Assembly (NCBI RefSeq): GCF_034119865.1
Contig: NZ_CP139421.1
Location: forward strand, 4,566,501 to 4,630,500
Reading direction: 5' to 3'
Source: Algoriphagus sp. NG3
GTDB taxonomy: Bacteria > Bacteroidota > Bacteroidia > Cytophagales > Cyclobacteriaceae
Length of the DNA: 64,000 nt
Shown here: positions 25,135 through 33,499 of the stretch, piece by piece
Position numbering within the stretch: position 1 is the first letter of the stretch
Layout: each line of letters starts with the position of its first letter
Notes under the pieces: model-generated
What the model was told of the DNA's origin: nothing
Databases searched by the model: none
What the model saw: the letters and a program-made list of their open reading frames with translations, nothing else
Program-made: the position numbers and the translations under genes

Positions 25135-27282
25135 TTGGCTTTTGAGCTGAGTGGGTTTAATTTGTCTTATCCCAAAAAACAATTTTCCTTGTCCGGTTTT
25201 TTTGACACCAAGATAGAATTTCTCAAAGGAGTAGGCCCACAGCGTGCTGCTCTGATCAACAAGGAGTTGAATATTTTCACCTTCGGGGAATTGTTACAAC
25301 ATTATCCCTTTCGCTACGAGGATAGGACAAAATTCTTTAAGGTCAGGGAGCTGCATTCAGATATGGAATCAGTGCAGGTGATCGCTAAAATCCGAAAGGT
25401 GGAATTGGTGGGCATGGGGAATAAAAAGCGGCTGGTAGCTCATGTAGCCGATGAAACAGGGGAAATGGAAATGACCTGGTTCAAGGGTATTGCGTGGGTG
25501 CAGAAGCATTTGGTGACGGGCGGTGTTTTTGTTTTTCTAGGTAAGCCTGCTCAGTTTGGCAGAAAATGGAGCATAGCGCATCCGGAAATGGAGCCCTTGA
25601 CCACCGCCAATGAGATAAGGAACAACTTTCAGCCGATCTACTCCACCACTGAAAAGCTAAGAGCAAGATTTTTGGATTCCAAAGGGATTTCCAAAATCAT
25701 GGAGCAACTGGTACAAGTTTGCTTCCCTCATATTCAGGAGACCATTTCCGTTGAGATTTTGCAGCAATATCAGCTCATCGGAAAAAAGGAGGCCATACGA
25801 CAAATCCATTTTCCCACAGAACCCAATCTGCTACAAAGAGCCAGAAAGCGCTTAAAATTCGAGGAGTTTTTCTACCTGCAACTTCGCCTACTCATGTTGA
25901 AAGTTGCCCGGACGGAGAAGTTTCGCGGGCAAATACTGAACAATACAGAACTACTCACGGAATTTTATACCAATCATATTCCTTTCGAACTCACCAATGC
26001 CCAGAAGCGGGTAATCCGGGAAGCTTATGGAGATATGAAGTCCGGCAAGCAGATGAACCGACTGATCCAGGGAGATGTGGGAAGCGGTAAGACAATGGTT
26101 GCATTTATCTGCGCATTGATAGCTATCAGCTCGGGTGCCCAAGCTTGCCTGATGGCTCCCACAGAGATATTGGCTACACAGCATTATGCCGGTCTGAAAG
26201 AGTTTGCGGATATGATGGGACTGAAAATTGCCTTGCTGACTGGCTCTGTTAAGAAATCCGCCCGTACGGTAATTTATGAGGAACTCCTTTCCGGCGAACT
26301 CAAGATTCTGATCGGTACCCATGCGCTTTTGGAAGATGTGGTACAGTTCCAAAACCTGGCACTGGCCATCGTGGATGAGCAACATCGATTTGGCGTTGCA
26401 CAGCGGGCCAAGCTCTGGGCAAAGAATGAGGCCTTTATTCCTCACGTTCTGGTAATGACCGCGACTCCAATCCCTAGGACGCTGGCGATGACACTCTATG
26501 GAGATCTGGATGTGTCCGTGATCGATGAGATGCCTGCTGGCAGAAAGCCAATCCAGACTGTACACAGATATGATAAGGATCGCCTGAAGGTTTTTGGCTT
26601 TATCAATGAGGAAATCAAAAAAGGCAGGCAGGTTTACATTGTTTATCCGCTGATAGAAGAGTCTGAGAAGATGGATCTGAAGAATGTCATGGACGGTTTC
26701 GAGAGTATTTCCCGTGCTTTCCCTAACTACCCCATTTCCATCGTGAACGGGAGTATGAAGGCCGATGCAAAGGAGTACGAAATGCAACGTTTCGTGAAAG
26801 GCGAAACGAAAATCATGGTAGCAACTACGGTGATCGAAGTGGGAGTGAATGTACCTAATGCTTCGGTGATGATCATTGAGAACGCAGAGCGCTTTGGGCT
26901 GTCTCAGCTGCATCAGTTGCGTGGAAGAGTAGGAAGGGGTGCTGAGCAGAGTTATTGCATCCTGATGAGCAAGTACGAGCTTTCTAAGGACTCGCGGGTG
27001 CGATTGGAGACTATGGTTCGGACAAACGATGGTTTTGAAATTGCGGATGTGGATTTGAGATTGCGCGGCCCCGGGGATTTGATGGGAACCCAGCAAAGCG
27101 GGATAACCGATTTGCTGATTGCGGATTTGAGCAAGGATGCACCTATATTGACTTTGGCCAGGGATGCCGCTCAGCAACTTTTGGCAAATGATCCGGAATT
27201 GCTTCAGCCGGAAAATGCCCCCATTCTCCGACAAATCAAGCAACAGAAGAAAACGGCGGTGAATTGGAGTAGGATTTCTTAA
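25135..27282 (+). CDS. recG: ATP-dependent DNA helicase RecG
   Basis: Branch-migration helicase acting on stalled forks and Holliday junctions, about 715 residues. The wedge/OB domain (about 20-270) begins FFDTKIEFLKGVGPQRAALI. Motor motifs include Walker A GDVGSGKT (about 313-320), DEQHRFGVAQR (about 413), MTATPIPRT and the C-terminal QLRGRVGRG and RGPGDLMGTQQSG. No in-frame ATG exists between the upstream stop and the conserved core. Translation probably starts at a TTG (25135 used here; 25159 and 25189 are alternatives). It begins 31 bp after the kinase gene. Confidence 0.95.
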   Translation: MAFELSGFNLSYPKKQFSLSGFFDTKIEFLKGVGPQRAALINKELNIFTFGELLQHYPFRYEDRTKFFKVRELHSDMESVQVIAKIRKVELVGMGNKKRLVAHVADETGEMEMTWFKGIAWVQKHLVTGGVFVFLGKPAQFGRKWSIAHPEMEPLTTANEIRNNFQPIYSTTEKLRARFLDSKGISKIMEQLVQVCFPHIQETISVEILQQYQLIGKKEAIRQIHFPTEPNLLQRARKRLKFEEFFYLQLRLLMLKVARTEKFRGQILNNTELLTEFYTNHIPFELTNAQKRVIREAYGDMKSGKQMNRLIQGDVGSGKTMVAFICALIAISSGAQACLMAPTEILATQHYAGLKEFADMMGLKIALLTGSVKKSARTVIYEELLSGELKILIGTHALLEDVVQFQNLALAIVDEQHRFGVAQRAKLWAKNEAFIPHVLVMTATPIPRTLAMTLYGDLDVSVIDEMPAGRKPIQTVHRYDKDRLKVFGFINEEIKKGRQVYIVYPLIEESEKMDLKNVMDGFESISRAFPNYPISIVNGSMKADAKEYEMQRFVKGETKIMVATTVIEVGVNVPNASVMIIENAERFGLSQLHQLRGRVGRGAEQSYCILMSKYELSKDSRVRLETMVRTNDGFEIADVDLRLRGPGDLMGTQQSGITDLLIADLSKDAPILTLARDAAQQLLANDPELLQPENAPILRQIKQQKKTAVNWSRIS

Positions 27283-27383
27283 GTAGATTTGAAAATTGAA
27301 ATATTGGCTTCACTCTTACTTCTCTAACCAATTATAAACTGCGCTCTCTGCAAAAATCTCTGTGGGCTCTGAGGTGAAAAAAA

Positions 27384-27710
27384 TTACTTTTTCCTCGAAA
27401 ACAATCCTCCGATCCTTCTGAAAATCTGCTTTTCCTTTTCCCAGAAAAAACTGAACTGGCCGAAAATAAATCCATAAATAAGCAGGAAAATCTGGTAAAG
27501 TGGTAAAACCAAAAGCAGATAAAGAAATGTGTTGATAAAGCCTCCCTTTTCAACCCCAAAAAAATCCAGGACAGGGTTTTTGATAAAGAGAATAGTAAAA
27601 CCCGTACAGGCAAAAACTACCAAAACCAGAATGACCTGAAGCAGGCTATCCAATTTCCACTTGGTTTGTAGGCGCTGAAGAAAGCCTGGTTTCTCGTTTT
27701 TCACTGACAT
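27384..27710 (-). CDS. Small two-span membrane protein, DUF6787-like
   Basis: 108 residues with two long hydrophobic segments (SLLQVILVLVVFACTGFTILF and INTFLYLLLVLPLYQIFLLIYG) between charged ends, ending in a basic tail (RRIGGLFSRKK). The arrangement resembles the short Bacteroidota DUF6787 proteins; that family name is my recollection, not a search. It stands alone. A palindromic repeat element lies between its start and lysC. Confidence 0.65.
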   Translation of the reverse strand: MSVKNEKPGFLQRLQTKWKLDSLLQVILVLVVFACTGFTILFIKNPVLDFFGVEKGGFINTFLYLLLVLPLYQIFLLIYGFIFGQFSFFWEKEKQIFRRIGGLFSRKK

Positions 27711-27745
27711 CCCCCAAAAGTAATAAGATTCAGTCTAAATAATAT

Positions 27746-27882
27746 AAGGTTGCCTCAAAAGTCAAAATTACGTCATCGCCAGAGGAGCGAAGCGATCCGA
27801 ATATACATTTTCTGGGAATTCTCTAAGATTGCTTCTCCGCCTGTGGCGGATCGCAATGACGAAATGCTTCTGAGGCAGCCTT
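27746..27882. repeat. Palindromic intergenic repeat element, about 137 bp
   Basis: The outer arms AAGGTTGCCTCAAAAG (27746-27761) and CTTCTGAGGCAGCCTT (27867-27882) are imperfect inverted repeats. An inner pair, CGTCATCGC near 27771 and GCAATGACG near 27853, also pairs. The core (GCTTCTCCGCCTGTGGCGGATCG) recurs in inverted form at 60807-60903. It looks like a non-coding MITE/REP-type element. Confidence 0.65.
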
Positions 27883-27887
27883 ATCAG

Positions 27888-29207
27888 TTACCAAGTAAAT
27901 AGGTCTTGATTTAGACTTTGAAGTGCTTCTTTCTTGAATTTGGAATCTACCAAAACGGAAACGTTATGCCGGCTCCCTCCGAAGGAAACCATCCGAACAG
28001 GATATTCTATCAGCGAATCGATCACGGATTGGATTGCTCCTTTGCTCTCCGAAACCATATTTCCCACGATACAGATGATAGTCTGATCTCGGTCGACTTC
28101 CACACTACAAAATGTGCCTAATTCCTTAAGGATTTGTTCTAGATGACTTAAATCATCAATTGTCACCGATACTGCCACTTCGGAAGTAGTAATCATATCG
28201 ATAGGTGTTTTATATTTCTCAAATATCTCAAACACTTTTCTCAAGAAGCCATACGCGAGCAGCATGCGGCTGGATTTTATTTTGATGGCCGTGATGCCAT
28301 CTTTAGCAGCTATTGCCTTCACACCTACCGAATCCACCTCAGCTTTGATCAGTGTCCCATGAGCTTCCGGTTGCATGGTGTTAAGCAGTTTCACTGGGAC
28401 GTTAAACTGCTGTGCTGGCCAGATGGATGCAGGGTGGAGAATTTTAGCACCGAAGTAGGCAAGCTCTGCAGCTTCGTCAAATGACATTTCCGCAATTGGC
28501 CGGGTTTTGTCCACGATACGCGGATCATTATTGTGCATTCCGTCTATGTCTGTCCAGATTTCACAGGCGGTAGCTTGGATTGCTGCTGCTACCAACGAAG
28601 CAGTATAATCACTTCCTCCACGTTTCAGATTATCCACCTCGTTCAGATGGTTTTTGCAGATAAATCCCTGAGTGATAAAAATAGTGTCATCGGGATGCTG
28701 TGCTAGAATTGACTTCAATCGGTCTGAGATTTTCTGCAATTCCGGTTCGGCATTTTCATCAATACTCATGAAATCCAGTGCGGACAAGAATACCGCAGGA
28801 ATCTCAAGTTCCTCCAAAAGCGTGTGGAAAAGCTTGGTAGAAAGTAATTCTCCCTGGGCTAGAATATCACGGTTGATCGCTTCGTTGAAGGAGATTTTCA
28901 GCAGGATATTCAAAAATTCAAAATGCTCTTTGATGATTTCCTGAGCTTTTTCCCGTGAAGTGTCGGTTTTGACCAGCTCGGGATAAAAGGCATTGTAATG
29001 TGCATGAAGCTCATCAATTTTGGATTTCGCCAGAACTTTATCTGCCGATGCCAAAGCCTCGCCGATGCTTACCAGGGAATTGGTGGTGCCTGAAAGAGCA
29101 GAAAGAACTACGATTTTTGATTCATCACCACGGGTGATCAGGTCTTTTACCTGGTGCATGCGTTCTGGACGGCCCACAGAGGTGCCTCCAAATTTCATGA
29201 TTTTCAT
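27888..29207 (-). CDS. lysC: Aspartate kinase (monofunctional)
   Basis: 439-residue enzyme making aspartyl-phosphate, the first step to Lys, Thr, Met and diaminopimelate. MKIMKFGGTSVGRPERM is the N-terminal kinase signature. GFICKNHLNEVDNLKRGGSDYTASLVAAA is the substrate loop. The C-terminal third (about 310-439) holds two ACT domains that would bind regulatory amino acids. No fused homoserine dehydrogenase is present. Preceded on the same strand by ribH after a 35-bp gap, but no shared function is evident. Confidence 0.94.
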   Translation of the reverse strand: MKIMKFGGTSVGRPERMHQVKDLITRGDESKIVVLSALSGTTNSLVSIGEALASADKVLAKSKIDELHAHYNAFYPELVKTDTSREKAQEIIKEHFEFLNILLKISFNEAINRDILAQGELLSTKLFHTLLEELEIPAVFLSALDFMSIDENAEPELQKISDRLKSILAQHPDDTIFITQGFICKNHLNEVDNLKRGGSDYTASLVAAAIQATACEIWTDIDGMHNNDPRIVDKTRPIAEMSFDEAAELAYFGAKILHPASIWPAQQFNVPVKLLNTMQPEAHGTLIKAEVDSVGVKAIAAKDGITAIKIKSSRMLLAYGFLRKVFEIFEKYKTPIDMITTSEVAVSVTIDDLSHLEQILKELGTFCSVEVDRDQTIICIVGNMVSESKGAIQSVIDSLIEYPVRMVSFGGSRHNVSVLVDSKFKKEALQSLNQDLFTW

Positions 29208-29242
29208 AGATTAATCAGTATAAGGTTAATAGGTTTTTGTAT

Positions 29243-29719
29243 TTAGAATCCAAGCATTTTCACTGCTGTGATGGCTGCTTCATCACCTTTGTTTCCATGT
29301 TTTCCTCCGGCGCGGTCCATCGCCTGCTGCTGGGTATTAGGAGTCAATACACCAAAAATCACAGGTTTATTGTATTTCAAAGAAACATTGGTAATCCCAT
29401 GTGCTACCGCATCACAGATAAAGTCAAAGTGCTTAGTCTCTCCTTGAATAACACAGCCAAGACAGATCACGGCGTCTATGCTTTCCTCCTGTGCCAACCA
29501 TTGTGCGGCAAGGGTCAGCTCAAATGAGCCGGGTACATTTTTCCGAATGATATTTTCTTTTTTTGCCCCGTTTTCCAGTAGCGTCTGGTAGGCACCGGAA
29601 TAAAGCGCTTCGGTCACGTCTTCATTCCACTCGGAGACGATAATACCGAACGTTTTTTCACTGATGTCCTGAATATTTTTGGAGGAGTGGGCACTGAGGC
29701 TTTTAAGGGAAGTTGCCAT
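29243..29719 (-). CDS. ribH: 6,7-dimethyl-8-ribityllumazine synthase
   Basis: 158-residue riboflavin enzyme that condenses the ribityl-aminouracil with dihydroxybutanone phosphate. GIIVSEWNEDVTEALYSGAYQTL, NVPGSFELTLAAQWLAQ, and CLGCVIQGETKHFDFICDAVAHG with the catalytic His are all present. VIFGVLTPNTQQQAMDRAGG completes the family pattern. In Bacteroidota ribH commonly follows a TPR-protein gene, as here (30650-29937), with a terminator in between. Confidence 0.96.
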   Translation of the reverse strand: MATSLKSLSAHSSKNIQDISEKTFGIIVSEWNEDVTEALYSGAYQTLLENGAKKENIIRKNVPGSFELTLAAQWLAQEESIDAVICLGCVIQGETKHFDFICDAVAHGITNVSLKYNKPVIFGVLTPNTQQQAMDRAGGKHGNKGDEAAITAVKMLGF

Positions 29720-29880
29720 ATAGGGAAGTTTTTAGAGTTTTGGATTTTAGAACCGGGATGTAAGAACCAAGATTTTTAGTATCAAGCATCAAGAAATGAG
29801 AACCAAAAGGCTGGATTTTAACACCATTGGATCGGCATATTCAAGGATTTAGTGCCTTAGGATATAGAACCGGTTTAAAC

Positions 29881-29912
29881 AAAAAAAGAGTAAGACCGCA
29901 GGCCTTACTCTT
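29881..29912 (-). terminator. Terminator after the TPR protein gene
   Basis: AAGAGTAAG (29886-29894) pairs with CTTACTCTT (29904-29912). The minus-strand transcript then runs into seven U. It insulates ribH from the upstream TPR gene. Confidence 0.75.
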
Positions 29913-29936
29913 CTTAGTATGCTATAGAAAAAAGCA

Positions 29937-30650
29937 CTACTTAGAGGCAAGACCTTCTAAGCGGGCTTTATGTTTTCGCGCAGCAGCAAATTCGAATGAC
30001 TCGAAGTATTTCTCCTCGATCTGAGTATAGGCAGCGATGGCTTCGGAGGTTTTCCCCGCAGCTTCATATGCAATCGCCAGTTTGGTCAAATACTTAGGCG
30101 TGAAAAACTTGTTTTCATCGTAGTCAGCAGCCTTTTTGTAGCTAGCTATCGCTTTGTCAGTATTTCCTAGTTCCATATTAGCATCACCAATAAGGGAATA
30201 AGCCTTAGCCTGTACCAAGAAATCACCAGCTGAGAATTTTTCCAATTCTGAGATGGCCTCTTCATACTTTCTCTCAGATAGATAAATAGAACCAATGTAG
30301 AAATGTGCAAGGTTTGCAGCATCTGTTCTTGGATAGTTATCTACTATAGTGAGTAATCCGGCATTGATACCATCACCATTCAAAGCCAGCTGAACACTGT
30401 CTTGCTCATAGAAATACACAGCTTGGAACATTTCCTTCTGTGCCTTTTCATTTTGGTTTTGGGTGTTGATCTGGAAAAACAAGATTCCACCGATCAACAC
30501 CACTGCTGCGATCAATACCCCAGCCAATACTTTGCTATTCTGCTTCAAAAAAGCTTCACCCTTTCCTAATCTTGCTGCAATCTCGGAAGGATCTTCCAAA
30601 ATATCGGTGTGATGCTCTGGGTGTACTTTTTTTGTTTGTTTCGTTGCCAT
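29937..30650 (-). CDS. Membrane-anchored tetratricopeptide repeat protein, YfgM-like
   Basis: 237 residues. A charged cytosolic N-terminus (MATKQTKKVHPEHHTDIL) is followed by one membrane span (VLAGVLIAAVVLIGGILFF, about 41-60). A periplasmic domain of TPR helices follows, with repeats near AHFYIGSIYLSERKYEEAI, AYSLIGDANMELGNTDKAI and TKLAIAYEAAGKTSEAI. This is the YfgM/TPR_21-like arrangement linked to envelope protein handling in Proteobacteria. The ATG at 30650 is favoured over a TTG nine bases upstream. A TATATTTG element lies 20 bp before it. Confidence 0.85.
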   Translation of the reverse strand: MATKQTKKVHPEHHTDILEDPSEIAARLGKGEAFLKQNSKVLAGVLIAAVVLIGGILFFQINTQNQNEKAQKEMFQAVYFYEQDSVQLALNGDGINAGLLTIVDNYPRTDAANLAHFYIGSIYLSERKYEEAISELEKFSAGDFLVQAKAYSLIGDANMELGNTDKAIASYKKAADYDENKFFTPKYLTKLAIAYEAAGKTSEAIAAYTQIEEKYFESFEFAAARKHKARLEGLASK

Positions 30651-30669
30651 GCTACTCAAATTTCAGCCG

Positions 30670-30677
30670 CAAATATA
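30670..30677 (-). promoter_or_regulatory. -7 element of the TPR gene promoter
   Basis: On the minus strand this reads TATATTTG (TAnnTTTG), 20 bp before the ATG at 30650. Confidence 0.5.
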
Positions 30678-30708
30678 CGGTTTTTATATTTTCCACAAAG
30701 CCCAATAA

Positions 30709-30743
30709 AAAAGCCATGAAAGCTTTCTGTCTCCATGGCTTTT
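30709..30743 (-). terminator. Terminator after pdhA
   Basis: AAAAGCCATG (30709-30718) pairs exactly with CATGGCTTTT (30734-30743) and is flanked by an A-run that reads as U on the minus-strand transcript. Confidence 0.75.
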
Positions 30744-30765
30744 AACAGGTTATGTTTTATTCTGT

Positions 30766-31785
30766 TTATTCCATTACAAATGGATAGTCTTCCTGGATAT
30801 ATACATCCTTGAAAGCATCCTGACCATCTGGCCAAGGGGATTCTTCAGCAAATTTCACCGCTGCTAGAACTTTTTCCTTCACTCCTTTGATGATCTCATC
30901 TATTTCCTCTTCACTCAAAATATTGTTTTCTTTGATAGTGGCCAGCACCTGCTCCACCGGATCACGCTGCTTGTATTCCTCTACCTCCTCCTTGGTTCTG
31001 TATTTCTGAGGATCGGACATAGAGTGCCCCTTGTAACGGTAGGTTCTCATTTCAAGCAAAGTAGGCCCATCACCTCTCCTTGCACGGTCAGCAGCTTCGG
31101 CTACAGCTTCGTGTACCGCTTCTACATTCATTCCGTCCACAGCAAATGATGGCATGTCATATGATTCTCCCAAGGTAGAAAGGTCTTCTACGTTAGATGA
31201 TCTTTTCACAGCAGTACCCATTGCATAGCCGTTGTTCTCGATGACAAATATCACCGGAGTCTTATAAAGCATGGCTAAGTTTAGTGCTTCGTGGAAAGCA
31301 CCCTGACGGACAGCTCCGTCACCCATGTAGCAGATCGCAAGGTTTTTGGTGCCTTTATATTTTTCTGCGAAGCCCATTCCCAGACCCATTGGTACCTGCG
31401 CACCAACGATCCCATGACCTCCCATGAAATTCTTCTCTTTATCAAAAATGTGCATAGAGCCACCTTTTCCTTTGGTAGTCCCGGTAGCTTTACCGAAAAG
31501 CTCTGCCATCACAGCTCCCGGATCGGTACCCAGTCCCAGTGGATGTGCGTGACAACGGTAAGCCGTAATCCACTTATCATCTTTAGTCAATGCTGAAATC
31601 GCTCCGGAGGCACATGCTTCCTGGCCTATGTATAAGTGACAGAATCCTCTTATTTTTTGTTGTCCGTAAAGCTGCCCCGCTTTTTCCTCAAACCTCCTCA
31701 TTAAGAGCATGCTCTCGTACCAGAAGGTATAAGTTTCCTTTGAATATTTTACTTTAGACTTAGTTGCTGCAGTTTTCTTTGCCAT
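30766..31785 (-). CDS. pdhA: Pyruvate dehydrogenase E1 component, alpha subunit
   Basis: 339-residue thiamine-diphosphate enzyme subunit that decarboxylates pyruvate with the beta subunit. GDGAVRQGAFHEALNLAMLYKTPVIFVIENNGYAMGT is the TPP-binding motif (GDG...NN). The phosphorylation-loop region TYRYKGHSMSDPQKYRT is conserved. The E1 beta and E2 genes are not adjacent, so the complex is encoded at several loci. A TATATTTG element lies 35 bp upstream of the start. Confidence 0.95.
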   Translation of the reverse strand: MAKKTAATKSKVKYSKETYTFWYESMLLMRRFEEKAGQLYGQQKIRGFCHLYIGQEACASGAISALTKDDKWITAYRCHAHPLGLGTDPGAVMAELFGKATGTTKGKGGSMHIFDKEKNFMGGHGIVGAQVPMGLGMGFAEKYKGTKNLAICYMGDGAVRQGAFHEALNLAMLYKTPVIFVIENNGYAMGTAVKRSSNVEDLSTLGESYDMPSFAVDGMNVEAVHEAVAEAADRARRGDGPTLLEMRTYRYKGHSMSDPQKYRTKEEVEEYKQRDPVEQVLATIKENNILSEEEIDEIIKGVKEKVLAAVKFAEESPWPDGQDAFKDVYIQEDYPFVME

Positions 31786-31819
31786 ATCGTAATGATGAAA
31801 ATATGCTAATTTTAGGATC

Positions 31820-31827
31820 CAAATATA
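31820..31827 (-). promoter_or_regulatory. -7 element of the pdhA promoter
   Basis: On the minus strand this reads TATATTTG, matching TAnnTTTG, 35 bp before the pdhA ATG in the divergent pdhA-recF gap. Confidence 0.45.
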
Positions 31828-31877
31828 ATCAACCCGTCCTAAATAACAGGCTCCCTACGAAATAATTACCCAATCTC

Positions 31878-32987
31878 ATGCATCTGAAGTCTCTCGAACT
31901 CCTACAATTCAAAAATCATGAGAAGACCCGAATCCAATTTTCCCCGGAAATCAATTGTTTTGTAGGATTAAATGGAAGCGGTAAAACCAACATACTTGAC
32001 GGGATTCATTACCTATCTCTTACCAAAAGTGCCGTGCAGTCCAGCGACAGCTTAAATGTCCAGCATCAAAAAGATTTTTTTGCGATCAAAGGGCAATTTG
32101 AATTAGCTGAAAAAAAACAGCTGGAGGTGAGATGTACCGTAGAACTGGGCAGGAAGAAGCAAATCTACCAAAACGGAAAAGCATTGGCCAAAACATCAGA
32201 GCATGTGGGACTCATTCCGCTGGTCTTGGTTGCTCCAGATGACACCGAACTGATCAAGGGAGGAAGCGAGGGAAGGAGAAAGTTTTTCGATGGCTTGATC
32301 TCCCAGCTGGATCATGCCTATCTGGATCAGCTGATCAGGTACCACCACTTTTTAAAACAGCGGAATGCCCTTCTCAAAAAGTTCGCGGAAACAGGGCGAC
32401 GTGACCTGACACTGTTGGATAAGTACGACACTGAATTAATTGAGCTTAGTAAAGAGCTTGCGGTCAGAAGAAATGAACTCTTAAGAGATATGGCTCCTCT
32501 GTTACAAAGCCATTATTCGGAGATTTCCCAAGGTCAGGAATTAGTAAGCGTACAGTATGAAACTGAAGCGCTCCGGGAGGATTTTACGGAGTATTTTAAA
32601 AGCCTCCGGAAAAAAGACCTGATAACCAAAAACAGCAATGCGGGCATCCACAAGGATGATTTTGGCTTTATGATCGGAGAGCACCCTATCCGGAAGATCG
32701 GTAGCCAAGGGCAGCAGAAGTCGTATATCATTGCACTTAAGCTGTCTCAATTTCAGATATTTGAGAATGAGAAAGGTGAAAAGCCAGTATTGCTTCTTGA
32801 CGATATTTTTGACAAACTGGACGATCTGCGCATTGCCCAGCTGATGAAGCTGATCTCCCAGCACACTTTTGGGCAGATTTTTTTGACAGATGCCAGACCG
32901 GAACGATCGAAGAAAATTCTAAGTGAACTGGGCTCCGAAGTGTTCTTTTTCCCTATCCAAGGCGGAACTGTGACTTCTGAGACATAA
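31878..32987 (+). CDS. recF: DNA replication and repair protein RecF
   Basis: 369-residue SMC-like ATPase that loads RecA at gaps with RecO and RecR. MHLKSLELLQFKNHEKTRIQF and Walker A VGLNGSGKTN (about 29-38) start the protein. The signature is KIGSQGQQKSYIIALKLSQF, and Walker B with D-loop is PVLLLDDIFDKLDDLR. The length and motifs are normal. It is divergent from pdhA. Confidence 0.96.
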   Translation: MHLKSLELLQFKNHEKTRIQFSPEINCFVGLNGSGKTNILDGIHYLSLTKSAVQSSDSLNVQHQKDFFAIKGQFELAEKKQLEVRCTVELGRKKQIYQNGKALAKTSEHVGLIPLVLVAPDDTELIKGGSEGRRKFFDGLISQLDHAYLDQLIRYHHFLKQRNALLKKFAETGRRDLTLLDKYDTELIELSKELAVRRNELLRDMAPLLQSHYSEISQGQELVSVQYETEALREDFTEYFKSLRKKDLITKNSNAGIHKDDFGFMIGEHPIRKIGSQGQQKSYIIALKLSQFQIFENEKGEKPVLLLDDIFDKLDDLRIAQLMKLISQHTFGQIFLTDARPERSKKILSELGSEVFFFPIQGGTVTSET

Positions 32988-33017
32988 AAAAACGCATCTA
33001 CCTGATGGCAAATGCGT
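32985..33017 (-). terminator. Terminator of rpsU, shared gap with recF
   Basis: ACGCAT (32992-32997) pairs with ATGCGT (33012-33017). On the minus strand it is followed by a run of seven U (32985-32991 read in reverse), 25 bp past the rpsU stop. Confidence 0.6.
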
Positions 33018-33041
33018 CCTATATCGGAAGATCAAAACTGA

Positions 33042-33236
33042 TTACTTCGCTGCTTCTTCTTGAAGATGCTGCTTGTAAGCCGCTTTGATTACTTGTGCTC
33101 TTCTCTTCACAGAAGGCTTAGTGAAAGCTTGTCTCGCACGAAGTTCACGGACTGCACCAGTCTTGTCAAACTTCTTTTTGAAACGCTTTAGCGCTTTCTC
33201 GATTGATTCGTTCTCTTTTACGTTAACTATGATCAT
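33042..33236 (-). CDS. rpsU: 30S ribosomal protein S21
   Basis: 64 residues, basic, the usual bS21 length. MIIVNVKENESIEKALKRFKKKFDKTGAVRELRARQAF is the family signature. The ATG at 33236 is chosen because a GGGGGTG Shine-Dalgarno-like stretch and a TACCTTTG promoter lie directly upstream. Upstream in-frame codons would be untranscribed leader. The strong SD-like stretch is unusual for Bacteroidota, which rarely use Shine-Dalgarno sequences. bS21 itself has been tied to that anti-SD difference, so autoregulation is worth considering. Confidence 0.94.
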   Translation of the reverse strand: MIIVNVKENESIEKALKRFKKKFDKTGAVRELRARQAFTKPSVKRRAQVIKAAYKQHLQEEAAK

Positions 33237-33261
33237 ATCTATACACCCCCTTTCGTGGCTG

Positions 33262-33269
33262 CAAAGGTA
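33262..33269 (-). promoter_or_regulatory. -7 element of the rpsU promoter
   Basis: On the minus strand this reads TACCTTTG, 26 bp before the rpsU ATG. Between them lies GGGGGTGTATAG, an extended Shine-Dalgarno-like sequence. Confidence 0.6.
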
Positions 33270-33499
33270 GAGAATATTTTCACAGATCAACATTAAAATT
33301 TCAAATTTGTGCTAAACGTCCTCTGATTTCTTTTAACGGACAAAATTGTTTTACCCATTTTAGAGGGATTTTATCCGAACAAACCTTTTACAATCCGTGA
33401 ATAAGGCGTTCAGACCAATCGTCGTAAATACTAGTTAGAAACTGAGAATTTCTTAGGTACTTGTTTAAAGCAAGTTATTTTTTACAAAATCTTCTTCCC

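Noticed and set aside
25951..27243. Long open frame of about 430 codons on the minus strand opposite recG
   Set aside because: It lies entirely within recG, has a composition unlike a globular protein (rich in His, Ser, Cys, Gln) and no recognisable motif. recG motifs are clear on the other strand.
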